Below the pieces are notes generated by a model. The model saw nothing but the letters and a program-made list of their open reading frames with translations. It ran no database searches and was not told the DNA's origin. Below are positions 45,771-54,010 of a stretch of 64,000 bases of DNA, piece after piece. Position numbers and translations under genes: made by a program. Origin of the DNA: an uncultured Oscillospiraceae bacterium (GTDB lineage: Bacteria; Bacillota; Clostridia; Oscillospirales; Oscillospiraceae); NCBI GenBank assembly GCA_934661735.1, contig CAKUJN010000001.1:1-64000 (forward strand). Reading direction: 5' to 3'. The stretch's first letter is position 1, and the number at the start of each line of letters is the position of its first letter.

Positions 45771-47446
45771 CTGGGAAAATATTTCGATCGATCATGGCCG
45801 CCGTGCTGGCGGTGCTGCTGGCAAGCCTTGTGATTATCGCAGGCTGCTTTTACGACTATTTTACGGCCGTGCAGGAAAATCAGCTCATTGACGAGCTTTC
45901 TCTGGCCGCCGACGGCACGTCGCTCGGCGGGGAAGCATATCTCGCGGGGCTGAATTCCACGCACTACCGTCTGACGTGGGTCGCGCCGGACGGAACGGTC
46001 CTGTACGACACGCAGGCCGACGCCGCGCAGATGGAAAACCACGCCGGACGCGATGAAATCCGTCAGGCCATGGAAACCGGCAGCGGCTCCGGCTCGCGCT
46101 ATTCCGCGACGCTTCTGGAAAAGACGCTCTACCGCGCCGTCCGGCTGGACGACGGGAGCGTTCTGCGTATCTCCGTCAGCCGTGCGACCATCGGCACGCT
46201 GGTTCTGGGCCTGCTTCAGCCGGTGCTGGTGGTGCTGCTGGCGGCGCTGATTCTGGCGGCTGTGCTGGCAAAGCGCATTTCCCGCCGGATTGTCGCGCCG
46301 CTCAACCGGCTGGATCTGGACAAGCCGCTGGAAAACGACACCTATGAGGAGCTGGCGCCGCTGCTCACGCGTATCCATCAGCAGCGCCGCCAGATTGCCG
46401 ACCAGCTGCGCACGCTCCAGCGCCGGACGGACGAATTCAACCAGATTACATCCAATATGACCGAGGGCCTGGTCCTGATGAACGAAAAGGGCATGATCCT
46501 CAGCATCAATCCGGCGGCCGAGCGCCTGTTTGCAACCGACGGCAGCTGCGTGCATCAGGATTTTCTGACCGTCGAGCGCAGCCACGACGTCAGCCGCGCC
46601 ATCCACAATGCGCTTGAAAACGGCCACAGCCAGCTGCGCATCGAGCGCGGCGACCGCGAATACCAGCTGGACGTCAGCCGCATCGAATCCGACGGCGCGG
46701 TTATCGGCTCGGTCCTGCTGGCCTTCGACGCCACCGAGCAGGCCTTTGCCGAGCGCAGCCGCCGCGAATTCACGGCCAACGTGTCGCACGAGCTGAAAAC
46801 GCCGCTGCAATCAATCATGGGCAGCGCCGAGCTGATTGAAAACGGGCTGGTAAAGCCCGACGACCTGCCGCGCTTTGTCGGTCACATCCGCACCGAGGCC
46901 GCACGGCTGGTTACGCTGATCGACGATATTATCCGCCTGTCGCAGCTGGACGAGGGCGGCGAAATGCCGTTTGAAACCGTCGATCTCTTCGCGCTGGCGC
47001 AGGAGACGGCGCAGACGCTCCGTCCCGCCGCCGAGGCGCGCGGCGTCTCCATTCAGGTTTCCGGCGGACCGGTCGCCATGCGGAGCGTCCGGCGTCTGCT
47101 GGCAGAGACAATCTACAATCTCTGTGACAACGCCGTAAAATACAACCACGACGGCGGCAGCGTCGGTATCCGCGTGGAAAGACAGGCAAATCAGGCCGTC
47201 CTGACCGTGCGTGACACCGGCATCGGCATTCCGCCCGAGCAGCAGGAGCGTGTATTTGAGCGCTTCTACCGTGTGGACAAAAGCCATTCCCGCCAGTCCG
47301 GCGGCACGGGCCTCGGGCTTTCCATTGTCAAGCATGCCGTTGCCTACCTTGGCGGCCGGATCGAGCTGGAAAGCGCGCCCGACAGGGGCACGACCGTCCG
47401 CGTCACCCTGCCGCCCGCCGGCAGCACAGAAACAGCCGCGCACTAG
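45767..47446 (+). CDS. Sensor histidine kinase, PhoR type
   Basis: 559 aa. Membrane helices about 5-28 and 145-168 flank an extracytoplasmic domain; then a HAMP/linker, a PAS domain (MTEGLVLMNEKGMILSINPA), the phospho-acceptor His in VSHELKTPLQSIMGS (about 342-356), and the ATPase boxes NLCDNAVKYNHDGG, DTGIGIPPEQQERVFERFYR (two parts) and GGTGLGLSIVKH. It phosphorylates the preceding regulator and is held in check by PhoU/Pst when phosphate is sufficient. A terminator hairpin overlaps its stop codon. Confidence 0.92.
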   Translation: MTGKIFRSIMAAVLAVLLASLVIIAGCFYDYFTAVQENQLIDELSLAADGTSLGGEAYLAGLNSTHYRLTWVAPDGTVLYDTQADAAQMENHAGRDEIRQAMETGSGSGSRYSATLLEKTLYRAVRLDDGSVLRISVSRATIGTLVLGLLQPVLVVLLAALILAAVLAKRISRRIVAPLNRLDLDKPLENDTYEELAPLLTRIHQQRRQIADQLRTLQRRTDEFNQITSNMTEGLVLMNEKGMILSINPAAERLFATDGSCVHQDFLTVERSHDVSRAIHNALENGHSQLRIERGDREYQLDVSRIESDGAVIGSVLLAFDATEQAFAERSRREFTANVSHELKTPLQSIMGSAELIENGLVKPDDLPRFVGHIRTEAARLVTLIDDIIRLSQLDEGGEMPFETVDLFALAQETAQTLRPAAEARGVSIQVSGGPVAMRSVRRLLAETIYNLCDNAVKYNHDGGSVGIRVERQANQAVLTVRDTGIGIPPEQQERVFERFYRVDKSHSRQSGGTGLGLSIVKHAVAYLGGRIELESAPDRGTTVRVTLPPAGSTETAAH

Positions 47447-47458
47447 CGCGGCTGTTCT
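47434..47458 (+). terminator. Terminator overlapping the phoR stop codon
   Basis: AGCCGCGC (47434-47441) pairs with GCGCGGCT (47446-47453), loop ACTA containing part of the TAG stop, followed by GTTCTTTAT. Confidence 0.7.
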
Positions 47459-47470
47459 TTATACAGAAAA

Positions 47471-47500
47471 GCCGCCCTCCCGACTTCGGGAGGGCGGTTT
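47471..47500. terminator. Terminator between phoR and queT (convergent)
   Basis: CCGCCCTCCC pairs with GGGAGGGCGG around GACTTC; AAAAG precedes and GTTTG follows, so it can serve both converging units. Confidence 0.75.
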
Positions 47501-47508
47501 GTGCTGCC

Positions 47509-48012
47509 TTATCCTTTTCCGTGCAGAAGCCGTCCCAGCAGCCCGTTTTTGCGCAGGCACAGGTACAGCGGCACGCCCAGCGCGTACAGCACGGCAATTT
47601 CACCCGCGGCGACTTCGCCGCCCATGATGAAAAAGCCCTTCCAGAACTGCTCTGGCGGCATATACACCCACGAGAGCATCGCGCCGACCAGCGCGGCGTT
47701 TGCCAGAATTGTCGGCACCGGCAGCAGCCATGTTTTCCGGATGCGCACCGTCAGCAGGCAGCCCAGCAGCGTCGCGGCCGTGCCGATTACAATATCCAGC
47801 ACCGAAACGGTGGAGAAAATATTGGCAATCAGACAGCCCAGCGTCAGCCCGACCGTCATGCTCGGCTCCAGCGCGACCAGCAGGCACATCGCGTCGGCAA
47901 TGCGGAACTGGATGTTCCCATAGGCGAACGACGACGTCAGAATCGTGATTCCGGCGTAAAGCCCCGCCGTGATGCCGCTGAGCGCAATCTGTTTGGTTGT
48001 GAGTTTTTTCAT
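47509..48012 (-). CDS. queT: QueT family queuosine-precursor transporter
   Basis: 167 aa, five to six membrane helices. The QueT pattern is clear: NIQFRIADAMCLLVALEPSM (about 33-52), then LGCLIANIFS and MGGEVAAGEIAVLY. QueT is the substrate-binding (S) component of an ECF-type importer for a queuosine precursor such as preQ1 or queuine. The gene stands alone under its own promoter, a preQ1-I riboswitch and a transcription terminator, which fixes its substrate class strongly. AAGGAAG precedes the start. Confidence 0.93.
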   Translation of the reverse strand: MKKLTTKQIALSGITAGLYAGITILTSSFAYGNIQFRIADAMCLLVALEPSMTVGLTLGCLIANIFSTVSVLDIVIGTAATLLGCLLTVRIRKTWLLPVPTILANAALVGAMLSWVYMPPEQFWKGFFIMGGEVAAGEIAVLYALGVPLYLCLRKNGLLGRLLHGKG

Positions 48013-48034
48013 GTGTTTGCTTCCTTTCCGCGGA

Positions 48035-48061
48035 ACAAAAAATGGACGCCGAAGCGCCCAT
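48035..48061 (-). terminator. Attenuator terminator of the queT leader
   Basis: On the minus strand ATGGGCGC-TTCG-GCGTCCAT (8 bp with one G-T pair, UUCG loop) followed by TTTTTTG. It lies between the riboswitch aptamer and the queT start, about 20 bases before the coding region. Confidence 0.88.
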
Positions 48062-48090
48062 CCGGCAGACGCACTGCGCCCGCCCCAGTT

Positions 48091-48130
48091 CCCTAGTTTT
48101 GTTTTAAGACAGGATGGTCACGAACTGTCT
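48091..48130 (-). ncRNA. preQ1-I riboswitch aptamer
   Basis: On the minus strand AGACAG pairs with CTGTCT around a 12-base loop (TTCGTGACCATC), followed by the A-rich tail TAAAACAAAACTAGGG. Stem, loop size and tail match the H-type pseudoknot of class I preQ1 riboswitches; the tail is nearly that of the Thermoanaerobacter tengcongensis aptamer. With the downstream terminator it would switch queT off when preQ1 is bound. Confidence 0.85.
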
Positions 48131-48230
48131 GCGCATCGCTGCGCTATAAACCTTGCGGCGTTCCGCTGCCGCAGCGGCGGAATGAAATTCAGACCGTTTT
48201 GCCCAGTGGTACGTCGGACAAAACACACCG

Positions 48231-48270
48231 ATCGCCCGTGTATTGTACACGGGCGATTCCGGCTTGTCAA
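48231..48270 (-). promoter_or_regulatory. queT promoter with -10 centred in a perfect palindrome
   Basis: On the minus strand TTGACA (48270-48265), 17 bases, TACAAT (48247-48242). A perfect 12-bp inverted repeat, ATCGCCCGTGTA (48231-48242) / TACACGGGCGAT (48246-48257), is centred on the -10. It may be an operator, or the terminator of the guanine deaminase gene just upstream, or both. Confidence 0.75.
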
Positions 48271-48276
48271 TAGGAT

Positions 48277-49545
48277 TCAGAGTACTCGTTCTCCCGCGAC
48301 GAATTTCGCCGCGATGTTGCGGTCGTCGGCCAGATACACCCCCCGTTCAAGCCGCGCGCGCACGGAAAGCGGCTGCGGATGGTCCAGCGGCCGGTCGTCC
48401 AGAACCACCGCGTCGGCCTCAAAGCCCGCCATAAACGAGCCGACCTTTCCAAAGAACGCGCCGCCGCCCATCGTGGCCAGATAGAACGCCCGTTCAAACG
48501 AAAGCGCGGGGACCGACTGGTCCATCAGCCGCCAGCGCAGCTTGGACGCCTGAATGGCGTGCATCATCGCGCGCAGCATGCTCTCATGGCTGCCGCCGGC
48601 CACGTCGGTTGCCAGACCCACATGCAGGCCGTTGTCCAGAAACGTATTCACCGGCGCAACGCCGGAGGCCAGATTGATGTTCGACTCGGGCGAATGCGCG
48701 ATGAACACGCCGTTTTTCGCCATCAGCTCCTGCTCGGCCTCGTTCGAGTGGACGCAGTGCGCCATGATGCACGGATAGCCGCCGCCGAACAGGCCGAACT
48801 GCGCATACGCGTCGCCGTAGAATTTCGACCGCGGGCACAGCTCCTGCACCCATGCGATTTCGCCGAAATTCTCCGACAGGTGGCTCTGCACCGGCAGGTC
48901 GTATTTTTCGCGCAGATCGCGCAGCGCGTACATCAGATCGTCGGTGCACGACGGGATGAAGCGCGGCGTCAGAATCGGCCGGACGTGCGTAAACGCGGCC
49001 GCCTCGCGCAGCCACTGCTCGGTGTCGCGGATGGACTGATTTGTCGAGGGCTCGCGGATATACTCGGGGCAGCTGCGGTTCATATTGACCTTGCCGACAT
49101 ATGCGCGCAGGCCAAGCTGCTCAAGCTTCCGCATCAGCAGCAGCGTCGCCGGCACATGTACGGTTGCAAACACGCACGCGCGCGTCGTCGTGCTGTGCAG
49201 CAGATGCTCCGCAAAGCTGCCGTAGGCCCGCTCGGCGTAGGCGAGGTCGCTGTATTTCGACTCCTCGGGGAATGTGTAGGTGTTGAGCCACTCCAGCAGC
49301 TCCATATCCATGCCCAGACCGCGGAACGCGAACTGCGGCGCGTGCACGTGCAGGTCGGTCATGCCCGGGATGACCAGACAGCCGGTGTGATCCTCCAGCG
49401 GCCACGCCGCGAAGCGCTCGGGCAGCGCATCAAACGCGCCGAGGCACACGCCGTCCTCCACGACCAGATATCCATTTTCCAGCACGGCGATTTCATCCAT
49501 GGACGTGCACCAGCACAAATCGCCCCTGATAACCAGATTTTTCAA
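48277..49545 (-). CDS. guaD: Guanine deaminase (amidohydrolase)
   Basis: 422 aa TIM-barrel amidohydrolase. Metal and substrate motifs: PGMTDLHVHAPQFAFRGLGM (about 59-78), ILTPRFIPSCTDDLMYAL (about 191-208), QSHLSEN, MAHCVHSNEAE, and the catalytic Asp in GLATDVAGGSHESM (about 335-348). The HAPQ and TPRF-x-PSC motifs are typical of guanine deaminase, which turns guanine into xanthine. It is divergent from a nucleoside-type ABC transporter, which could supply its substrate. The start at 49545 follows AAAAGGAG; an extended -10 (TGTTAAAAT) lies about 70-80 bases upstream. Confidence 0.9.
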   Translation of the reverse strand: MKNLVIRGDLCWCTSMDEIAVLENGYLVVEDGVCLGAFDALPERFAAWPLEDHTGCLVIPGMTDLHVHAPQFAFRGLGMDMELLEWLNTYTFPEESKYSDLAYAERAYGSFAEHLLHSTTTRACVFATVHVPATLLLMRKLEQLGLRAYVGKVNMNRSCPEYIREPSTNQSIRDTEQWLREAAAFTHVRPILTPRFIPSCTDDLMYALRDLREKYDLPVQSHLSENFGEIAWVQELCPRSKFYGDAYAQFGLFGGGYPCIMAHCVHSNEAEQELMAKNGVFIAHSPESNINLASGVAPVNTFLDNGLHVGLATDVAGGSHESMLRAMMHAIQASKLRWRLMDQSVPALSFERAFYLATMGGGAFFGKVGSFMAGFEADAVVLDDRPLDHPQPLSVRARLERGVYLADDRNIAAKFVAGERVL

Positions 49546-49791
49546 AACCGTCGGCTCCTTTTCTGCGGATTCGGTTCACCGCGCGGACAGTCTCCCGTCC
49601 GCGCCGTAGATTTATTTTAACATGAATCCCGCCGATTTTCCAGACCGCATTCTTGTGATTCTGAACGAAATTCGCCCGTTTGGATTTGTTAAAATTGTCA
49701 GTACGTTAAAAAAGCTAAAAAATTTTTAGGTATTTCGGCGCGTTTTGTTCAATCTGCGCCCATGTTTTACCGGATTTTTTTCAAAAAAGGA

Positions 49792-49820
49792 TTGCATAAT
49801 TGTGAAAAATCGATTAAAAT
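49792..49820 (+). promoter_or_regulatory. Promoter of the nucleoside transporter binding-protein gene
   Basis: TTGCAT (49792-49797), 17 bases, TAAAAT (49815-49820). The leader contains TGTACATTGTACA followed by AAAATTTTTT (49854-49877), a weak hairpin just before the AGGAGG. The rest of the 347-base gap is AT-rich with no gene seen; I find no purine riboswitch in it. Confidence 0.7.
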
Positions 49821-49892
49821 GCTAATCAGTACTTTCGATGATCGCGAAAGCGCTGTGTACATTGTACAAAATTTTTTAGGAGGAAGTATTAC

Positions 49893-51182
49893 ATGAAAAA
49901 GCTTATCGCCCTGCTTCTGGCCGCGCTGATGGTTTTCTCTCTGGTTGCCTGCGCTGCCAAGACCGAAACCCCCGCCGCCGAGACTCCGGCTGCCGAGACT
50001 CCGGCCGCTGAGACGCCCGCCGAGGAGAAGCCCGCCGAGGAAACTCCGGCCGCTGAAGAGCCCGCCGCCGTTCCCGAAGGCTTCAAGGTCGGTTTCATCA
50101 CCCTGCACGACGAAAACTCCACCTATGACCTGAACTTCATCAACGCTGCCAAGGAAGCCTGCGAGGATCTGGGCGTTGAGTATGTTCTCAAGACGAACAT
50201 CCCCGAAGGCCAGGAGTGCTACAACACTGCTGCCGAGCTGGCTGACGCCGGCTGCAACATCATCTTCGCCGACTCCTTCGGTCATGAGGACTACATGATC
50301 CAGGCCGCCAAGGAATTCCCCGAGGTTGAGTTCTGCCACTCCACCGGCACCAAGGCCCACACCGAGGGTCTGGCCAACTACCACAATGCGTTCGCCTCCA
50401 TCTATGAAGGCCGCTACCTCGCCGGTATCGTTGCCGGTATGAAGCTCAATGCAATGATCGAGGCCGGCGAATTCACCGCGGAAGAGGCCAAGATCGGCTA
50501 CGTCGGCGCGTTCACCTACGCCGAGGTTATCTCCGGCTACACCTCCTTCTTCCTGGGCGCACGCGCAGCATGCCCGTCCGTCACCATGGAAGTTACCTTC
50601 ACCGGCTCGTGGTACGACGAGACTGCTGAAAAGGAAGGCGCCAACAAGCTCATCGCCAACGGCTGCAAGCTGATCAGCCAGCACGCCGACTCCTTCGGCG
50701 CTCCGACCGCCTGCGAGACCGCCGGCGTTCCCAACGTCTCCTACAACGGCTCCACCATCAATGCCGGCCCGAACACCTATCTGGTTTCTTCCCGCATTGA
50801 CTGGGCTCCGTACTACAAGTACGCCATCTCCGCCTGCATGAACGGCGAAACCATCGCCACCGACTGGACCGGCACGCTGGCCACCGGCTCCGTTGTCCTG
50901 ACCGAGCTGAACGACGCTGTCGTCGCAGAGGGCACGCAGGAAGCGCTTGACGCTGTCAAGGCTGAGCTTGAGGACGGCACCCGCCATGTCTTTGACGTCA
51001 CCACTTTCACCGTGGACGGCCAGCAGCTTGACTCCTGCAAGGCTGACGTCGACACCGATCCCGACTACACGCCCGATACCGAGGCGATTGTGGACGGCTA
51101 CTTCGCCGAGTCCACGTTCCGTTCGGCTCCGTACTTCCAGCTGAACATCGACGGCATCACGCTGCTCGACCAGGCTTATTGA
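49893..51182 (+). CDS. BMP-family ABC transporter substrate-binding lipoprotein (nucleoside type)
   Basis: 429 aa. Lipoprotein signal with lipobox LVAC (Cys19), then a repetitive Glu/Thr/Pro/Ala linker (about 23-58) built of tandem ETPAA units, then a two-lobed basic-membrane-protein domain (GFKVGFITLHDENSTYDLNF; AGCNIIFADSFGHEDYM; EGRYLAGIVAGMKL; KIGYVGAFTYAEVISGYTSF). Relatives bind purine nucleosides. It feeds the ATPase and two permeases downstream; the terminator at 51197 probably makes it the most abundant product. Guanine deaminase next door supports a purine substrate. Confidence 0.9.
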   Translation: MKKLIALLLAALMVFSLVACAAKTETPAAETPAAETPAAETPAEEKPAEETPAAEEPAAVPEGFKVGFITLHDENSTYDLNFINAAKEACEDLGVEYVLKTNIPEGQECYNTAAELADAGCNIIFADSFGHEDYMIQAAKEFPEVEFCHSTGTKAHTEGLANYHNAFASIYEGRYLAGIVAGMKLNAMIEAGEFTAEEAKIGYVGAFTYAEVISGYTSFFLGARAACPSVTMEVTFTGSWYDETAEKEGANKLIANGCKLISQHADSFGAPTACETAGVPNVSYNGSTINAGPNTYLVSSRIDWAPYYKYAISACMNGETIATDWTGTLATGSVVLTELNDAVVAEGTQEALDAVKAELEDGTRHVFDVTTFTVDGQQLDSCKADVDTDPDYTPDTEAIVDGYFAESTFRSAPYFQLNIDGITLLDQAY

Positions 51183-51196
51183 TCCGCCCATCGCAA

Positions 51197-51230
51197 CTGG
51201 GCTGCCATACGGCAGCCCAGTTTTCTTTTT
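51197..51230 (+). terminator. Terminator after the BMP gene
   Basis: CTGGGCTGCC (51197-51206) pairs with GGCAGCCCAG (51211-51220) around ATAC, followed by TTTTCTTTTT. Likely sets a high ratio of binding protein to ATPase. Confidence 0.85.
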
Positions 51231-51298
51231 ACAACGCCGTCCATGTGGAATATATGAAAAATTTTTTGCACTTCTGAAAATTTTTTTGGTAATAATGA

Positions 51299-51327
51299 TT
51301 TACATTGACCGGTGGATATGGTAAAAT
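51299..51327 (+). promoter_or_regulatory. Internal promoter before the ATPase gene
   Basis: TTTACA (51299-51304), 17 bases, TAAAAT (51322-51327), giving the ATPase-permease genes their own transcript below the terminator. Confidence 0.6.
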
Positions 51328-51387
51328 AAGTTTGCATGCTACAAATAATAATCTCGGGAAACCTCCCGCAAAGAAAGGGTGACCGCC

Positions 51388-52926
51388 TTGGGTGCTGAAT
51401 GCGCAGTCAAAATGGAGAATATTACAAAGCGGTTTGGCAAGGTGACGGCCAACAACGCCGTCAATCTGGAACTGCACGAGGGTGAGATCCTGTCCCTGCT
51501 CGGCGAAAACGGCAGCGGCAAGACCACGCTGATGAATATGCTCTCCGGTATCTACTTCCCCGATGAGGGACAGATATACATACACGGCAAGCCCGTGACG
51601 ATCGCCTCGCCGAAGGATGCCTTTGAGCACGGCATCGGCATGATCCACCAGCATTTCAAGCTGGTCGATCTGTTCACTGCAACGGAAAATATCGTTCTGG
51701 GTCTGGACGAGCCTGGCCGCCTCGACCTCAACGCCGCCGGCAAAAAGGTCAAGGAAATCTGCGACCGCTACGGCTTTGACATCGACCCCGACCAGAAGAT
51801 CTACGACATGTCCGTTTCGCAGAAGCAGACGGTTGAAATCGTCAAGGTGCTCTACCGCGGCGCGGATATCCTGATTCTGGACGAGCCCACCGCCGTCCTC
51901 ACACCGCAGGAAACCGACAAGCTGTTCCAGATCATGCGCAACATGAAGGCCGACGGCAAGTCGCTCATCATCATCACGCACAAGCTGCACGAGGTCCTTT
52001 CCGTGTCCGACCGCGTCGCCGTCCTGCGCAAGGGCGAATACATCGGCGACGTGCTGACAAAGGACGCCGACCAGCAGTCCCTGACCGACATGATGGTCGG
52101 CCACACCGTCACGCTGAACATCGACCGTCCCGACCCCGTCAACGTCACGCCGCGTCTGGAAATTAACGGCCTGACCGTCTATGACGAGCTGGGCGTCAAG
52201 CGTCTGTCCGACGTTTCGTTCACCATCAACGCCGGCGAGGTGCTCGGCATTGCCGGTATCGCCGGCAGCGGCCAGCGCGAGCTGCTGGAGGCCATCGCGG
52301 GCCTGTATCCCGTCGCCGAGGGTTCGGTCAAATTCCATGCGCCCGACAGCGACCGGCCGAAGGAGCTGGTCGGTCTCGACCCGATGGACATCCGCAAGAG
52401 CGGCATCTCCATGTCGTTCGTCCCCGAGGACCGTCTGGGCATGGGCCTTGTCGGCTCGATGGGCATGACGGGCAACATGATGCTCCGTTCGTGGCGCAAG
52501 GGCAGAGGCGCCTTTGTCAACCGCAAGGACCCCGAGGCGCTGGCAAACCGCATCTGGGAGGAGCTCGGCGTCGTCACGCCCAGCACCAGCTTCCCCGTCC
52601 GCCGCATGTCCGGCGGCAACGTCCAGAAAGTTCTGGTCGGACGTGAAATCGCCCAGTCTCCGGCCGTCCTGATGACCGCCTACGCGGTCCGCGGCCTGGA
52701 TATCAATACATCGTACACCATCTACAACCTGCTGACCGAGCAGAAGATGCGCGGCGTCGCCGTGGTCTATGTCGGCGAGGATCTGGACGTGCTGCTTGAG
52801 CTGTGCGACCGTATCGTCGTCCTGTGCGGCGGCGAGGTCTCCGGCGTCGTCGACGCGCGTACCACCGACAAGCGCGAGGTCGGCCGGCTCATGACTCTTG
52901 TGGGAGGAGGCAACGCAGATGAATAA
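51388..52926 (+). CDS. Nucleoside-type ABC transporter ATP-binding protein, two ABC domains
   Basis: 512 aa from TTG 51388, eight bases after GAAAGGG; GTG 51379 is a possible alternative, and ATG 51412 lacks a site. First ABC domain: Walker A LLGENGSGKTTLMNML, signature-like VSQKQTVEIVK, Walker B ILILDEPTAVLTPQE. Second domain is degenerate in Walker A (IAGSGQRELLEAI) with signature MSGGNVQKVLVGRE and a Walker B reading VLMTAYAVRGLD, where Asp-Glu is replaced; as in other sugar/nucleoside double ATPases only one site may hydrolyse fully. Overlaps the next gene by eight bases. Confidence 0.92.
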   Translation: MGAECAVKMENITKRFGKVTANNAVNLELHEGEILSLLGENGSGKTTLMNMLSGIYFPDEGQIYIHGKPVTIASPKDAFEHGIGMIHQHFKLVDLFTATENIVLGLDEPGRLDLNAAGKKVKEICDRYGFDIDPDQKIYDMSVSQKQTVEIVKVLYRGADILILDEPTAVLTPQETDKLFQIMRNMKADGKSLIIITHKLHEVLSVSDRVAVLRKGEYIGDVLTKDADQQSLTDMMVGHTVTLNIDRPDPVNVTPRLEINGLTVYDELGVKRLSDVSFTINAGEVLGIAGIAGSGQRELLEAIAGLYPVAEGSVKFHAPDSDRPKELVGLDPMDIRKSGISMSFVPEDRLGMGLVGSMGMTGNMMLRSWRKGRGAFVNRKDPEALANRIWEELGVVTPSTSFPVRRMSGGNVQKVLVGREIAQSPAVLMTAYAVRGLDINTSYTIYNLLTEQKMRGVAVVYVGEDLDVLLELCDRIVVLCGGEVSGVVDARTTDKREVGRLMTLVGGGNADE

Positions 52927-54007
52927 GCAATCTCTGTTCCATATCGCCAAGCGCGACGCGCTTCCGTGGTACAAATCCATGCTGATCCGCGGCGGTGCGA
53001 TTCTGCTGGCGCTGATCGTCTGCGCGCTGGTCACAACGCTGCTCACCGGCGAGAATCCCATCAGCGTCTATTCCACCATTTTCTACGGCGCGTTCGGCAC
53101 CGCGCGCAAAACGTGGGTCACGTTCCAGAATCTGGCCGTTCTGCTGGGCATCTCCCTGGCTGTCACACCGGCGTTCAAGATGCGCTTCTGGAACATCGGC
53201 GCCGAGGGTCAGGTCCTGATCGGCTGTCTGGCCACCGCCGCGTGCATGATCTGCCTCGGCGGCAAGGTTTCGAACGCCCTGCTGATCGTCATCATGCTGG
53301 TTGCCTCCATTGCGGCAGGCTCCCTCTGGGGCTTCCTGCCCGCCTTCTTCAAGGCGCACTGGAACACCAACGAAACGCTGTTCACCCTGATGATGAACTA
53401 TATCGCCACACAGCTGGCCGCGTTCTTCATCATCATCTGGGAGGTTCCCAAGGGCGCCGGCAAAATCGGCATCATCAACCAGAGCACCGAGGCCGGATGG
53501 CTGCCCGTCATCGGCGGCAAGCAGTATCTGCTGACCATTCTGGTCGTCGCAATTCTGACCGGCGCGATGTACATCTACCTCACCTACAGCAAGCACGGCT
53601 ATGAAATCGCCGTTGTCGGCGAAAGCCAGCGCACGGCAAGCTACGCCGGCATCAAGGTCAGCCGCGTCATCGTCCGCACCATGGTGCTCTCCGGCGCGGT
53701 GTGCGGCCTGATGGGCCTGCTGCTGACGGCCGGCAACGACCATACGCTGACCACCACCATCGTCGGCGGCCGCGGCTTTACGGCGGTCATGGTCTCCTGG
53801 CTCGCAAAATTCAATCCGCTGGTCATGATCTTCACCAGCCTTCTGCTGGTCGTGCTCAGCCGCGGCGCAAGCGAAATCTCCAGCGTCTTTATGCTGAACC
53901 ACTCGTTCTCGGATATCCTGACCGGCATCATCCTGTTCTTCATCATCGGCAGTGAGTTCTTCCTCAACTACAAGGTCAGCCTGCGCAAGGCCAAAAAGGA
54001 GGCGTAA
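52919..54007 (+). CDS. Nucleoside-type ABC transporter permease 1
   Basis: 362 aa with about nine to ten membrane helices, BPD_transp_2 family. Characteristic FRFWNIGAEGQVLIGCLAT-like stretch (here starting MRFWNIGAEGQ) and AVVGESQRTASYAGIKVSRV. ATG 52919 follows GGGAGGAGG and overlaps the ATPase stop out of frame. Pairs with the next gene to form the channel. Confidence 0.92.
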   Translation: MNKQSLFHIAKRDALPWYKSMLIRGGAILLALIVCALVTTLLTGENPISVYSTIFYGAFGTARKTWVTFQNLAVLLGISLAVTPAFKMRFWNIGAEGQVLIGCLATAACMICLGGKVSNALLIVIMLVASIAAGSLWGFLPAFFKAHWNTNETLFTLMMNYIATQLAAFFIIIWEVPKGAGKIGIINQSTEAGWLPVIGGKQYLLTILVVAILTGAMYIYLTYSKHGYEIAVVGESQRTASYAGIKVSRVIVRTMVLSGAVCGLMGLLLTAGNDHTLTTTIVGGRGFTAVMVSWLAKFNPLVMIFTSLLLVVLSRGASEISSVFMLNHSFSDILTGIILFFIIGSEFFLNYKVSLRKAKKEA

Positions 54008-54010
54008 GCG

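Noticed and set aside
49958-50070. Short tandem repeats considered as a CRISPR array
   Set aside because: In-frame protein repeats without unique spacers; no cas genes anywhere in the window.
51229-53061. 610-codon minus-strand frame opposite the transporter ATPase
   Set aside because: Same reason; it also crosses the promoter and terminator region.
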